Source: Pseudodesulfovibrio sp.
Lineage (GTDB): Bacteria > Desulfobacterota > Desulfovibrionia > Desulfovibrionales > Desulfovibrionaceae
Assembly (NCBI GenBank): GCA_022712855.1
Contig: JAFLJT010000044.1
Location: 1 to 41,444 of the forward strand
Length of the DNA stretch: 41,444 bases
Direction: 5' to 3'
The translations under genes and the position numbers were made by a program. The notes below the pieces were generated by a model. The model did no database searches. It had not been told where the DNA came from and saw nothing but the letters and a program-made list of their open reading frames with translations. How positions within the stretch are numbered: the first letter of the stretch is position 1; every line of letters starts with the position of its first letter. Of this stretch, positions 1 through 9,689 are shown piece after piece.

Positions 1-1
1 T

Positions 2-2926
2 TCTGTCAAGGAAATCTACAAGCCTATCGTCCGGGAAAGAGGGTTCTTCATTTCCGGAAAGTTCGATCAGTATCAGCATGACGTCCCCTATGCGCCCATT
101 ATTGAGGCCTTCACCAAGCTCATTCAATACCTGCTCACGGAAAGTGATGAGCAATTGGCGATGTGGCGAATCAAGCTGTTGAACGCCCTGGGCGATGAAG
201 GACAGATTCTTGTGGACATCATTCCCGATTTGGAACTGATAATCGGGCCGCAACCGTCGGTTCTGAAGCTCCATGGCGTGGAGATGCAAAAGCGTTTCCG
301 TAAGGTGTTCTTGCAATTTTTGAACGCGTTCTGCACGAAAGAGCACCCGTTGACACTTTTCCTAGACGATCTGCAGTGGGTCGATCCGGCCTCTTTGGGA
401 TTGTTGGAAACGGTTATGAGTCATGCCGCAGACGTCGGATATCTGTTGTTGCTTGGTGCATACAGGGACAATGAGGTTTCCCCTTCCCACCCCCTGAGGT
501 TGACTCTTGATGAGATTCGTCAGCGCGGGGCAACGGACGCGGAGATCAAGACGATGACGCTGGGCCCTCTGTCACTCCAGGACACCGATTCACTGGTTGC
601 CGATACCGTGGAGGGTGACGAGGAATATGCCGCGCCGCTTGCCGTGTTGGTGCAGCAGAAGACCGCGGGCAATCCTTTCTTCATTATCCAGTTGCTGACC
701 ACTCTGTACGAAACCGGGATGCTGGAATTTTCCCATGAGCAGAATCGATGGGTATGGGATGCAGCGGTCAATGATATCGAGATCAGTAACAACGTGGCGG
801 ACCTGCTGGCCAAAAAGATCAAAATGCTCCCGGAGGAGACTCTGGAATTGTTGGGATTGGCCAGTTGTATGGGGACCCAATTTGACTTGGTGACGCTGTC
901 CACCATTAGCTCCTATTCCAAGTCCGAAATAGCCACCGGTTTGTGGAGCGCTGTGCTTGAGGAATTGATCGTTCCGCAGGATGTTGCGTGCAGTTACTAT
1001 CGCTGGTCTTCCGACGATGCCGATGGAGTGATGCCGGAAGTTGGGCGGTATATCTTTTCCCACGACCGTGTGCAGGAGGCGGCATACTCGCTGCTCTCCA
1101 ACGAGAAGCGGTCTCGCATACACCTGGAAACAGGTCGGCTTCTCCTTGCCAATGCCAAGGGGGGCCTTACAAACGATATCCTGTTCGAGATAGTCAATCA
1201 CATGAATTACAGTGTCGAACTGGTAGAAGAGCGGGATGAACGTATCGAGCTTGCGTTGCTGAATCTCCGGGCAGGCAATAACGCCAAGAGGTCGACAGCC
1301 TACAATGCCGCACGTGAGTATTATTCGCAGGGTATCGAGTTGCTTGGTGAGGAAGGGTGGAAGACTCATCTTGATTCCCTGTTCCTGCTGTATCGCAATG
1401 GCATCGAATGTGAATTTCTCAACAGCAACCCGGAGAAGGCCGAAAGCATGTTTAATCATGCGGTGGAACGGGCTCCCGGCAGACGGTACAAGGGCGAATT
1501 GTACGAGTTGATGATACGAGTTTACCAAAACGATTACGCGTATGATAAGGGCATTGAGTTGGGCAAGCGGGCTCTGGAATTGTTCGACATCAGTATACCG
1601 GAAGATCCGGATGCCTACGGTGAGTCGTGCGCGGTTATCCAGGCAGAGATTGCACAGCATACGGGCACCGAAGAAGCCTTTCAGAAACTTGTAGACGGTC
1701 CGGCCATGACCGATAAGGACAGCCTCGTCTGTTGTGGTATCCTTCACGAGTTGTGGGTCTGCCTTTTCATGGCTGAGAATCCGCAGATGCTTTTCCCCGC
1801 CATCAAGCTGATTCAGCTCTCCATCACCGATGGCCAATCGTCGGTGACGGCTGTCGGGTATATCTTTTACGCCCTGATCCAGACCATGCAGAAAGACTAT
1901 GACGCGGCCTACACCTTCGGTCGGCTGGCCATGGCATTGAAGGATAAGCACACTGGTCCTCTGATGGCCCCCAAAGTGCTCAATACCTACTGCAATTTCG
2001 TCAATCATTATAAGCACCATATCGATACTAATGTCGCGCTCTATGAGCAGTCGCACAAGTATTGCGTCCAGTCCGGTGAAATCTGGTGGGGAGCCTGGGC
2101 CGCATCATTCATTCGCAATGCCCAGTTCATCAAGGGTGATCCGTTGGAAGAAGTCCGTGCTGTCGGTGAGAAGTATGCCGACTATATCCGGGAAGCGGAG
2201 TTTGAGCCGCTGGTGCAAATCATGAATGCCCAGATGGCGAAAATAACCAACCTGATGGGTGAGACAGGCACGAGGACATCACTGGATACGCCTACCTATA
2301 GTGACAGGGAAACCGAAGAAACTCTGGCTGCCATGCCGTTTGGTATGGGGCTATTCTGGCACAATGTATCCAAGACATTCGTGTTTTTCCTCTACGGCGA
2401 AAAGGAGCTTGCGATGGAGGCAAGTCTTAACGCCGAGAAGTATCGCATTCATGACCCCGGCCTGATGCAGTTCCCGGATCACTTCTTTTTCAGTACCTTG
2501 GTTTTTGCGGACAATTGGGACGTTTTCACCATGGAAGAGCAGGCTGGATATGCTGAGCTCATTGATCGTAATATCGAACAAATGGACATCTGGCAGAGAC
2601 ATTGTCCAGAGAACTACCAGCATCGGTATTTGTTGATGCGAGCTGAAAAGGAACGGCTGGCCGGGGACGAACTTTCGGCCATGTCTCACTATGACCAGGC
2701 CATTGCTGCGGCGCGGGAAAACCGATTTTTCCACCATGAAGCCGTGGCCAATGAGCGTGCCGGATTGTTTCATCATGCCAAGGGGCGGGAACAGGTTGCC
2801 GAGAGGTATTTCCTTGAAGCCCGCTTTCTCTACCTGCAGTGGGGCGCGAATCGAAAAGTCGAGATATTCGATGAGCAGCATCCAGAGCTGGCCAAATCCA
2901 TACGGGATTTCAGTACGACGATTTAG
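2..2926 (+). CDS. AAA/STAND-type ATPase with TPR-like C-terminus, as in the central region of Ser/Thr kinase-ATPase-histidine kinase hybrids; 5' end outside window
   Basis: Frame is open from base 2 (SVKEIYKPIVRERGFFISGKFDQYQHDVPYAPIIEAF...), upstream of the listed ATG at 155. Walker-B-like LTLFLDDLQWVDPASLGLL; helical repeats to the C-terminus; stop at 2924-2926. Confidence 0.8.
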   Translation, partial: SVKEIYKPIVRERGFFISGKFDQYQHDVPYAPIIEAFTKLIQYLLTESDEQLAMWRIKLLNALGDEGQILVDIIPDLELIIGPQPSVLKLHGVEMQKRFRKVFLQFLNAFCTKEHPLTLFLDDLQWVDPASLGLLETVMSHAADVGYLLLLGAYRDNEVSPSHPLRLTLDEIRQRGATDAEIKTMTLGPLSLQDTDSLVADTVEGDEEYAAPLAVLVQQKTAGNPFFIIQLLTTLYETGMLEFSHEQNRWVWDAAVNDIEISNNVADLLAKKIKMLPEETLELLGLASCMGTQFDLVTLSTISSYSKSEIATGLWSAVLEELIVPQDVACSYYRWSSDDADGVMPEVGRYIFSHDRVQEAAYSLLSNEKRSRIHLETGRLLLANAKGGLTNDILFEIVNHMNYSVELVEERDERIELALLNLRAGNNAKRSTAYNAAREYYSQGIELLGEEGWKTHLDSLFLLYRNGIECEFLNSNPEKAESMFNHAVERAPGRRYKGELYELMIRVYQNDYAYDKGIELGKRALELFDISIPEDPDAYGESCAVIQAEIAQHTGTEEAFQKLVDGPAMTDKDSLVCCGILHELWVCLFMAENPQMLFPAIKLIQLSITDGQSSVTAVGYIFYALIQTMQKDYDAAYTFGRLAMALKDKHTGPLMAPKVLNTYCNFVNHYKHHIDTNVALYEQSHKYCVQSGEIWWGAWAASFIRNAQFIKGDPLEEVRAVGEKYADYIREAEFEPLVQIMNAQMAKITNLMGETGTRTSLDTPTYSDRETEETLAAMPFGMGLFWHNVSKTFVFFLYGEKELAMEASLNAEKYRIHDPGLMQFPDHFFFSTLVFADNWDVFTMEEQAGYAELIDRNIEQMDIWQRHCPENYQHRYLLMRAEKERLAGDELSAMSHYDQAIAAARENRFFHHEAVANERAGLFHHAKGREQVAERYFLEARFLYLQWGANRKVEIFDEQHPELAKSIRDFSTTI

Positions 2927-3017
2927 GGCACCAGCGCCCCCACCAGTCAGGGCAGGCCCTCGATTTCCTTTCTCTTTTGAAGGCATCCCATACCCTTGGC
3001 ATGTTTTTTACACGCCA

Positions 3018-3109
3018 AACGAAAAAACGGTCACAGCGTTAACTGTAACCGTTTGAAAAACCTGGTGTCCCCAAGGGGATTTGAACCCCTGTTACCGGCG
3101 TGAGAGGCC
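3018..3109. repeat. Copy A of the 92-bp repeat: tRNA terminator plus 47-bp 3' fragment of tRNA-Glu (att site)
   Basis: aacgaaaaaacggtcacagcgttaactgtaaccgtttgaaaaacctggtgtcccc...gtgagaggcc is repeated at 5712-5803; the last 47 bp also match the intact tRNA-Glu at 38237-38283. Confidence 0.9.
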
Positions 3110-3295
3110 ATGTAACAAATGACGGAAGGGCGCTTACCTACGTCATTTCAATGGTTTAAGTTTGACACAATTGCCACGAATAATACGTTTGACACGGATG
3201 GAGCCACATGCGAGCCACGAAAGTTTTGTCAGAAGGGACTACTGGAAACGACACATAATGTTTAGAGAAGTGCCGCTCCTGATCGAACCACTGAT

Positions 3296-4342
3296 CTACT
3301 TCGCTTCTATTGGTTTCACATCGGGAAATTCCCATTTGCCATCAAGGATACCCTTGCCGGGCATGTAAAAGCGAACCGTATAGTTCCAACCATCGGTAAT
3401 CGGCAGATAATTTGTGCTTTTGGGGTTGCCACCAAAGTGGATGGAGATCGAACCGTCTTCGTTGGGAGTTCCAGTCAGGTTGTTAACACTGTAGGCATTC
3501 TGCTCGTTGGCTTCAAAGTAGCCGTCCTTGTTGTAAACGCTCACCGACCAAAATGCATCGACCGGGACATCTTTGACGGTGATTTGATATGCACCGATCG
3601 GAAGATTAGGCTCCACGTTGAGAGAGTATGCCTCTTTTTCTGGCAATCCTCCCCAGCCCCATGCCGTCCCGAGCAGGTGGCGAACCGGATCGACATTCTC
3701 TTTTCTTCCAAAGGTGGTACGGGCGTCCGCCATTCCGCGACCTAGGACGAGTAAAGCCTCGTATGTGACTTTATAGCTTTCCTTGGCGTAGTATGGGTGG
3801 GTGTATGGTTTCGCGGACATGGCTTCAATTTTCAGCTGGTCCTGCAGGGCATTCGCTTTCTTTATGTCCGAAGGATTGGAGGCATCAGTTAAAGTGCGCA
3901 CGCTCAGGCTCACATAGGGTGTCCCGTACTCGCCTACTGTCAACTCGTGTTCGCCTGGTTCATGGATGACTCGGTTGATGTAATGATCCTCGTTGACCAC
4001 CATGACTGACATGTATCGTTCTCCCGCGTCAGGCAGAGTGAGGGTGGCACCTCTACTTATATCTACGATAACTGCGCTATAAAGCGTGTCACGATTCATG
4101 CGGATGACATTCTGTTGATCGAGCGGTGTCGGTTCGCGCAGATGAACGAACTGGTTAACACCACCTGTCAATTGAAGCGTGCGGTCGAACTGCGCGGCCG
4201 TTTCGGCCCTGACAAAGTTGTCGACATTAACATTCACAGGCTTGGGCGTTTCGGCTGCAGATGCCGCCGAAACGATAGGAAATAGGATAAGAGAAAAGCC
4301 AAATAGAGTTTTCACAACGAGAGATTGTATGAGTTTAGTCAT
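3296..4342 (-). CDS. DUF1254/DUF1214 domain exported protein
   Basis: N-terminal signal peptide (FGFSLILFPIVSAASAAE), NRDTLYSAVIVD, VKDVPVDAFWSVSVYNKDGYF, HFGGNP...W.Y.VRFY.P: DUF1214-type motifs. Confidence 0.8.
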   Translation of the reverse strand: MTKLIQSLVVKTLFGFSLILFPIVSAASAAETPKPVNVNVDNFVRAETAAQFDRTLQLTGGVNQFVHLREPTPLDQQNVIRMNRDTLYSAVIVDISRGATLTLPDAGERYMSVMVVNEDHYINRVIHEPGEHELTVGEYGTPYVSLSVRTLTDASNPSDIKKANALQDQLKIEAMSAKPYTHPYYAKESYKVTYEALLVLGRGMADARTTFGRKENVDPVRHLLGTAWGWGGLPEKEAYSLNVEPNLPIGAYQITVKDVPVDAFWSVSVYNKDGYFEANEQNAYSVNNLTGTPNEDGSISIHFGGNPKSTNYLPITDGWNYTVRFYMPGKGILDGKWEFPDVKPIEAK

Positions 4343-4394
4343 GAGTTTTTGAATCCTTTATCTATATTCTTCAGGTAGTTGCTATGTTTTAAGG

Positions 4395-5411
4395 CTATTG
4401 CGTTTCCAAAGGCACTGGAAACTCCCATTTACCATCAAGAATCTCTTCCCGTGGCAGGTACATCCGGACAACATAGTTCCAACCCGGCACGATGGGAAGG
4501 AAGTTGTTCTGCTTGGGATCGCCTCCAAAGTGAATTGTGATGCTCTCGTCTTTATTCCGCTTAGAGGTGACGCTATTGAAGGAATAGGCGTTGTATTCAT
4601 TGATCGCAAACATCCCCAGATCGTTGTAGACGGTCACCGACCAGAAGGCGTCCACAGGCACGTCTTTGACGGTGAGTGCGTAGGGTGTCTTTCCGTCGTT
4701 CTTCTCTGGAAAACCGCCAGCGTAGGTGGAATCCTTCGCAGGCAGTCCGCCCCACCCGACTGCGGCTCCGAGGAGCCAATAGATTGGGTCGAGGTCTTCT
4801 TTTTTGCCAAAAATCTTGCTGCTGTCAGAAGCGAATGGGGCGAGAACGTTGATTGCATTTCTCATTGATTCGACGTCTTCCAGTTTCCAGCTCGGCACAA
4901 GGAATTCACCTTGGTCATCTTGCTTGATGGTAATTGCATCCTGAAGGTTGTGTGCCGCTTTCACGTCTCCCTCATCGTCAGGGTCGAGAAATGTTCGAAC
5001 AAGAAGAAGCACGTATCGAGTCCCTACGTTTTCTGTGCTGAGAGTAACGTTTTTTGGACCATACTCTGCCCATATTGAGTGATCCTGACTGACGATCATG
5101 AGTGATTGATAACGATCTTTCTGGTCCGGCATATTAATCGACAATGGTGCAGTTAGATCGAAAACGCCCCACGAGTATAGTGTGTCTCGGTTAGGTCGAA
5201 TAGTAGCTTTGCTGGTCACATCGTAAGCCTGTCGTACATGGAACAACTTGCCGAAGCAGTCGAAATCATTAATATATGTTTGCATCTGCAGGTCTGTTTC
5301 TGCGCGAACATAGTTGTTAACTGTGATTTTAAGGGGGGGGGAAGCCAGAGCGGAGGAATACAAGGCCATTGTGATGGCTGCAGTAAGTAGACTGATGAGC
5401 AGTTTTTTCAT
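4395..5411 (-). CDS. DUF1254/DUF1214 domain exported protein, paralogue of the adjacent gene
   Basis: Signal peptide; NRDTLYSWGVFDL, VKDVPVDAFWSVTVYNDLGMF, HFGGDPKQNNFLPIVPGWNYVVRMYLP, closely parallel to 3296-4342. Confidence 0.8.
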   Translation of the reverse strand: MKKLLISLLTAAITMALYSSALASPPLKITVNNYVRAETDLQMQTYINDFDCFGKLFHVRQAYDVTSKATIRPNRDTLYSWGVFDLTAPLSINMPDQKDRYQSLMIVSQDHSIWAEYGPKNVTLSTENVGTRYVLLLVRTFLDPDDEGDVKAAHNLQDAITIKQDDQGEFLVPSWKLEDVESMRNAINVLAPFASDSSKIFGKKEDLDPIYWLLGAAVGWGGLPAKDSTYAGGFPEKNDGKTPYALTVKDVPVDAFWSVTVYNDLGMFAINEYNAYSFNSVTSKRNKDESITIHFGGDPKQNNFLPIVPGWNYVVRMYLPREEILDGKWEFPVPLETQ

Positions 5412-5647
5412 CTCTTTGTTCCTATCTATGAGGTGATGCCGTGATAAATACTAGGCGTTAGCTTGAAAATAAAATTTGGATCAGAGCACAAAGCATAATA
5501 CAGATTCAGATTGCTTTGGGTTAATCTAATCGGAAAATGCACTAACATGGTTTTTTTTATAAGTGCAAATATTTGATGAATATACTATATATCGCCACCA
5601 ATGACTGATGTGGAATCACAAGTATATCCAGCGAAACGAATAACTAG

Positions 5648-5684
5648 AAAAGCCTCGAAAGTACATGTTTTCGGGGCTTTTTCA
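5648..5684 (+). terminator. Putative rho-independent terminator
   Basis: aaaagcctcgaaa gtacatg ttttcggggcttttt hairpin with T-tract. Confidence 0.6.
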
Positions 5685-5711
5685 CACCTATCGACACGTA
5701 AATCTACACGC

Positions 5712-5803
5712 AACGAAAAAACGGTCACAGCGTTAACTGTAACCGTTTGAAAAACCTGGTGTCCCCAAGGGGATTTGAACCCCTGTTACCGGCGTGAGAG
5801 GCC
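5712..5803. repeat. Copy B of the 92-bp tRNA-Glu 3' fragment/terminator repeat; junction between the two tandem islands
   Basis: Matches 3018-3109; the 47-bp tRNA part (5757-5803) matches 38237-38283. Confidence 0.9.
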
Positions 5804-5918
5804 GGACGCGACTCTACGCCTTCCTTTAATTTCAGTTAGTTATAGATGCATTGGGATACACCAAATGCACTAGAATACATGATGGATCATATCCATCGGT
5901 ATATCCATTGTATAAGGA

Positions 5919-5963
5919 TGTATCAAAATGTATCTAGATGCTTTTATTGTATCAAAATGTATC
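5919..5963. repeat. 16-bp direct repeat pair (TGTATCAAAATGTATC), possible recombinase arm sites or regulator sites
   Basis: Identical copies at 5919-5934 and 5948-5963, just inside the left island end. Confidence 0.6.
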
Positions 5964-6039
5964 CGTATGTACCTGAAATAAATCAAGTAAATTGTTGACA
6001 CGCTTTCAGGCTATGATACCCTGTCTTTAATTTCAAAAT

Positions 6040-6760
6040 ATTCAATTATTAGCGCCTCGCGCAAGTCGGAGTCCCTTTTGGGTCTATGTAATAAACAGAA
6101 CCGGCGTGAACCAGTGGACAACCTAGACAAGCCTTTAATTGAAGGTGAAACGCGCTTTATCCTGTAGCGTGTCTAGGGCATTCCTTTCAGGGATGTAACA
6201 GGCGGTTTCCCACACATCGCATATCCGCGTGCAGCGGATAGCATGTTGTTGCGGCGCATTGCCTAAAGAATAAGCGACGCCTGGTGAGATGGTCTGCAGA
6301 CTATCACGCACTGGGTGGGCTCATGGCTTTGGGTTCTGCTAAGCGGAACAACGTGGTGCGGCCTTAGGCCTCAGGCCCTTGCTCAACGATGACGAGCAAG
6401 GGCCTGATTCGTCCTGTCTCTTTTTTGCGAAGCGAAGCAAGCGAGAAAGAGACAGGACGCGCAAAAGCGCGGCCTCCGGATATTTTCATGTCGATGAGAA
6501 AACTACTCGGCGATGAGAAAAAACTACGGAGCAAAAACTGACTGCAGAACGCGCCAGTCAGACATCAGCTATTGGATGAGTCCAATAGGCGAAACGCCTC
6601 ACCTCTGGCCGCATAGCGGCCGCTTGCTCAAGAGCAAGCGATAAACAGGGTGCAGCTCAGAACAACCGGAGCATGCGTGCTTCGATATGTAGAGCGATAG
6701 GTATCAACACTCAACATACCGAGTTTCTTAAGAACTAGAAGGATCATAGTAAGGAGGTTG
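6040..6760 (+). ncRNA. Candidate large structured RNA (unassigned)
   Basis: ~700 nt without a convincing ORF, rich in perfect stems: 6122-6129/6170-6177, 6222-6228/6234-6240, 6372-6384/6394-6406, 6411-6423/6446-6458, 6569-6576/6581-6588, 6607-6612/6616-6621, 6621-6629/6632-6640. A TTGACA box lies just upstream (~5995). Confidence 0.5.
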
Positions 6761-6762
6761 TA

Positions 6763-7563
6763 ATGGATTTAGAACACCAAGTGCAGCAAATAATGGGCAA
6801 GGATAGACGCAGTGCGTCTCTGACGAGCTACAAGAACCGAGGGCAGATTCAGCGTTTTTGTAGATCCGTGGAAGAGAAATATGGGCTTTGTAACATTCGT
6901 CATCTTAAAACAAAGCACATCTTTGGGGTGCTGTTTGACATGAAAGCGTCCGGAAGAAGTGCGACCACAATTGCCAGTTATGCCACTGCTGCACGGCAGA
7001 TTGCATCAGCGATCGGTAAACAGAACATCGTCCCAAAAACAAATGCAGAGCTTGGCATAAGCCGGGCTGGCGAGAGGCTCAAGCCTGTTGCTGCTGATAC
7101 CGCGAAAATTGTCGAAATTACACAGGCCCTCCATCAAAAAGGAGAATGGCTCGGTTTGGCCGCAGAATTGCGCTCTCAATTTGGTCTGAGGGCAAAAGAA
7201 AGCCTTATGTCTAACGAAGTGCGTGAAGGCTGTTTGGTTATTCGTGGTGCTAAGGGCGGAAGGCCGCGTAGCATCGAGATTAGAACGTCTGAGCAGGCAG
7301 CCTTGGTTGAACAGGTGCAGGTGCATATTCAGGAGCGAGGACAGACTTCTCTCATCCCACAAGGGATGTCTTTGAAACAGGGATATAAGGCCCAGGCCAA
7401 TGCACTGCATCGCTTGGGAGCAACAAAAGCAGTCAGTGCCCATGCTCATGCTTCTAGGCATAAGTATGCACAAGATCGTGCAGCCCAAGGAGCCTCGAAG
7501 TTAGATGTTTCCGCAGAACTTGGCCATGGCCGAGAAGATGTAGTTAGCCACTATGTGAAATAA
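6763..7563 (+). CDS. Tyrosine recombinase, Integrase_1-like (phage integrase, proteobacterial type)
   Basis: AGGAGG upstream of ATG; N-terminal SAM-like region; catalytic-type R (QFGLRAKESL), HASRHKYAQD (HxxR), LGHGREDVVSHYVK (H...Y). Confidence 0.75.
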   Translation: MDLEHQVQQIMGKDRRSASLTSYKNRGQIQRFCRSVEEKYGLCNIRHLKTKHIFGVLFDMKASGRSATTIASYATAARQIASAIGKQNIVPKTNAELGISRAGERLKPVAADTAKIVEITQALHQKGEWLGLAAELRSQFGLRAKESLMSNEVREGCLVIRGAKGGRPRSIEIRTSEQAALVEQVQVHIQERGQTSLIPQGMSLKQGYKAQANALHRLGATKAVSAHAHASRHKYAQDRAAQGASKLDVSAELGHGREDVVSHYVK

Positions 7564-7650
7564 TGAGAAGGAATCATTATGACCCCTTTAAAAACTTGCC
7601 TCCCCAAGAACTAAAGGTAGAACATAATTTTTTACAGAAGGAGAATCACA

Positions 7651-7866
7651 ATGTCCCCAAAGAAAAGAGCCAACAAGCAAGATGTCGACAATTGCACCCA
7701 CTGTCCTACTTGTGGCGATAGGCTACGCCACATCTATGGAGAGAGGAAATCCTTAGATGATGTGTATTGTATAGAACTCTATTGCGACAGCTGTAAAAGA
7801 ACTAGGATTATCGTGGATTGTTTCAATCCAGGGCCGCCATCTTGGGTAACTACTTTCAAGACGTAA
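7651..7866 (+). CDS. Small zinc-ribbon protein
   Basis: 71 aa with CTHCPTCG and CDSC cysteine pairs; good RBS (aaggagaatcacaatg). Confidence 0.6.
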   Translation: MSPKKRANKQDVDNCTHCPTCGDRLRHIYGERKSLDDVYCIELYCDSCKRTRIIVDCFNPGPPSWVTTFKT

Positions 7867-7945
7867 ATAGGCCTGATGCCTTCTAGGGGCCTGATTGCTA
7901 TGCGTCCTCATTTATGGGACGCATCCTCTTCATGAATCATACTTC

Positions 7946-7973
7946 AGACGGCTCCTCAGTGGGCCGTCTTTTT
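7946..7973 (+). terminator. Rho-independent terminator
   Basis: agacggc tcctcagtgg gccgtct ttttaa. Confidence 0.7.
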
Positions 7974-8246
7974 AATGCTTAGGTTGGGATTTAAACTGTT
8001 TTTTGCGATTCTATGGCTAGTTAAATCAATTCCCTCTGCTTTATCATGTTTTATCTTCGCATATATGCTCATAAAAACAATTGTTGCATAAATAAGTAAT
8101 TCCAAAGATGTAAATAAATTCGGCGGCAATCCTAAAAGGATAGACACTGGATAAGAAATAAGCGCAATTGGAAAGTGGAACATCAGCATGCCGATTGTAG
8201 CAATGCAAATATTGAGAAAGACACCAGTCCAACTTTCAAGGTTCAT
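7956..8246 (-). CDS. Small predicted membrane protein
   Basis: Start refined to MNLESWTG (cat at 8244-8246), preceded by aggaggc RBS on the minus strand; two or three hydrophobic segments. Confidence 0.5.
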   Translation of the reverse strand: MNLESWTGVFLNICIATIGMLMFHFPIALISYPVSILLGLPPNLFTSLELLIYATIVFMSIYAKIKHDKAEGIDLTSHRIAKNSLNPNLSIKKTAH

Positions 8247-8309
8247 TGTTTGCCTCCTGGATATATTTGGGGAAGAAGTAAACACAATTTGAAGAGGGGA
8301 TGACCGTTT

Positions 8310-9236
8310 TTAATTGAAGAGATCATTGAGAGATTTGACAAGATCTGTCACCGCATCGACTGTCTTCATTGTGGCTTTTGCTCCATCAGAAACTGTTCCC
8401 ATCGTTCCTGCTTCTTCGCTTTCTACTTCCTGTCCATTTTCAGTGATCGGTCTGATTTCAGCCTTTGACACAGCAGTTTCATCCTCTCCGTATGTGTTGG
8501 TAGCCTGAGAGGGGCTTTTTTCAGGGATGGTACCTGTGAACTGCCCAGACTCACCATAAATGGCGAACCAAGGTCTTTGGGGTAGGGGCTCTGGGGTGTC
8601 ATAGATGCCGTGTCGAGTTTCGGCTTCGCCTTTAGCTTCCTTAATCTGTTGGTCTGTGTACCAGTATGGAGCTCTAGGCGGAGTTGGAGCGAAGGGTTTG
8701 CCTGAACTTGTGATAGCTCCCCACAGTTCCCCTTTTTGAGCTTTCAGTTCGTACAAATTAATCTGACCTACACACTCTCCAGAAGCTAAAGCAGCTGTTT
8801 TAGGGCTTGATGTTAACCCTCTTAATGCTACCGTCATGTTCAGGTCTTTCTTTTCTCCAGGAAATATTTCACCCGAGCTTCTGAGTCTGAAGTGGTGGAC
8901 TGTACGGCCTTTGGAGTCTTTTGTAGCTATTGAAATGGATGAGTATTTAATAGGGAAATCGGAATTGTTGGTAAGATTACCCCGTATGTGGACGGTTGAT
9001 GTTGTTACTTTCCCCTCAAGGTCTTCTTCCCTCGTACTTACTCCCGTTTTTAGGTTGGAGAAGTTGAGGTTCACATACGTTTTCAGAGCTTCTTCTCTTG
9101 CTCCCTTTACTTCGCCCGCCCACTGGTCCAGGGCTGCCTTGTACTTTGCACTGTCGGCCCCTTTGTCTGCGAACGAGGTGGGTGCCATTATTGCTATTGC
9201 AATAATAGCCCAACAAAATACTGTTATTGTTCTCAT
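8310..9236 (-). CDS. Exported hypothetical protein
   Basis: 308 aa; signal peptide MRTITVFCWAIIAIAIMAPTSFA; good RBS. Confidence 0.65.
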   Translation of the reverse strand: MRTITVFCWAIIAIAIMAPTSFADKGADSAKYKAALDQWAGEVKGAREEALKTYVNLNFSNLKTGVSTREEDLEGKVTTSTVHIRGNLTNNSDFPIKYSSISIATKDSKGRTVHHFRLRSSGEIFPGEKKDLNMTVALRGLTSSPKTAALASGECVGQINLYELKAQKGELWGAITSSGKPFAPTPPRAPYWYTDQQIKEAKGEAETRHGIYDTPEPLPQRPWFAIYGESGQFTGTIPEKSPSQATNTYGEDETAVSKAEIRPITENGQEVESEEAGTMGTVSDGAKATMKTVDAVTDLVKSLNDLFN

Positions 9237-9404
9237 ATCTTTCTCCTTATCTGATGCTTTTCAAAATAGTTTGGATATTTCACGGAAAGAACTTTCCTGT
9301 GAAGTAAGGGCATAATTGGCGTTAAATTGTAGGGGCAGGCGTTGCTTAACGTGTAAGGCACGCTTTGAATGTAAAGTATACTCTGTAGAAATATACTCGT
9401 CAAG

Positions 9405-9689
9405 TTGAGCAATGTGTTGGGTACGAAAAAGGAGTCTTTCGTGCCTACAAAAAGCTTGGACAAGTATTCAAAATCGGAACAGAAGACGATGGCGGAGTTT
9501 GGAATCAAAGTTCGCCAACTGCGTGAGGCAGAAGGTCTGTCGCAAGAGAAGTTAGCTGAGCATACAGACGTTCACAGAACATACATAAGCGGTATTGAGC
9601 GTGGTCGGCAGAACATTTCCCTCCTCACTATGAAAAAGCTCTCTCAAGCTCTTTCCGTTGAGATGAAAGAGCTAGTTTCTGGTTTGTAA
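9405..9689 (+). CDS. XRE-family helix-turn-helix regulator
   Basis: FGIKVRQLREAEGLSQEKLAEHTDVHRTYISGIERGRQNISLLTMKKLSQALSVEMKEL is a classic XRE HTH. Actual start may be internal. Confidence 0.85.
   Translation: MSNVLGTKKESFVPTKSLDKYSKSEQKTMAEFGIKVRQLREAEGLSQEKLAEHTDVHRTYISGIERGRQNISLLTMKKLSQALSVEMKELVSGL

Noticed and set aside
590-2056. 488-aa antisense ORF opposite the ATPase gene
   Set aside because: Antisense to a convincingly conserved ATPase; no domain-like motifs.
3110-3295. Possible integrase remnant next to att copy A (repeated gtttgacac motifs)
   Set aside because: No recognisable recombinase motif in any frame; only short similar words.
5637-5650. aataactagaaaa resembles part of the 21-bp inverted repeat (another partial match, aactagaaag, near 34021)
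   Set aside because: Only 10-11 matching AT-rich bases without the TATCG or TTATG ends; best explained by chance.
5919-5963. CRISPR array
   Set aside because: Only two 16-bp repeats, no spacer periodicity, no cas genes in the window.
6040-6760. Group I/II intron or tmRNA interpretation of the hairpin-rich region
   Set aside because: No recognisable domain V, group I P7 or tmRNA acceptor motifs by eye, and no intron-encoded RT.
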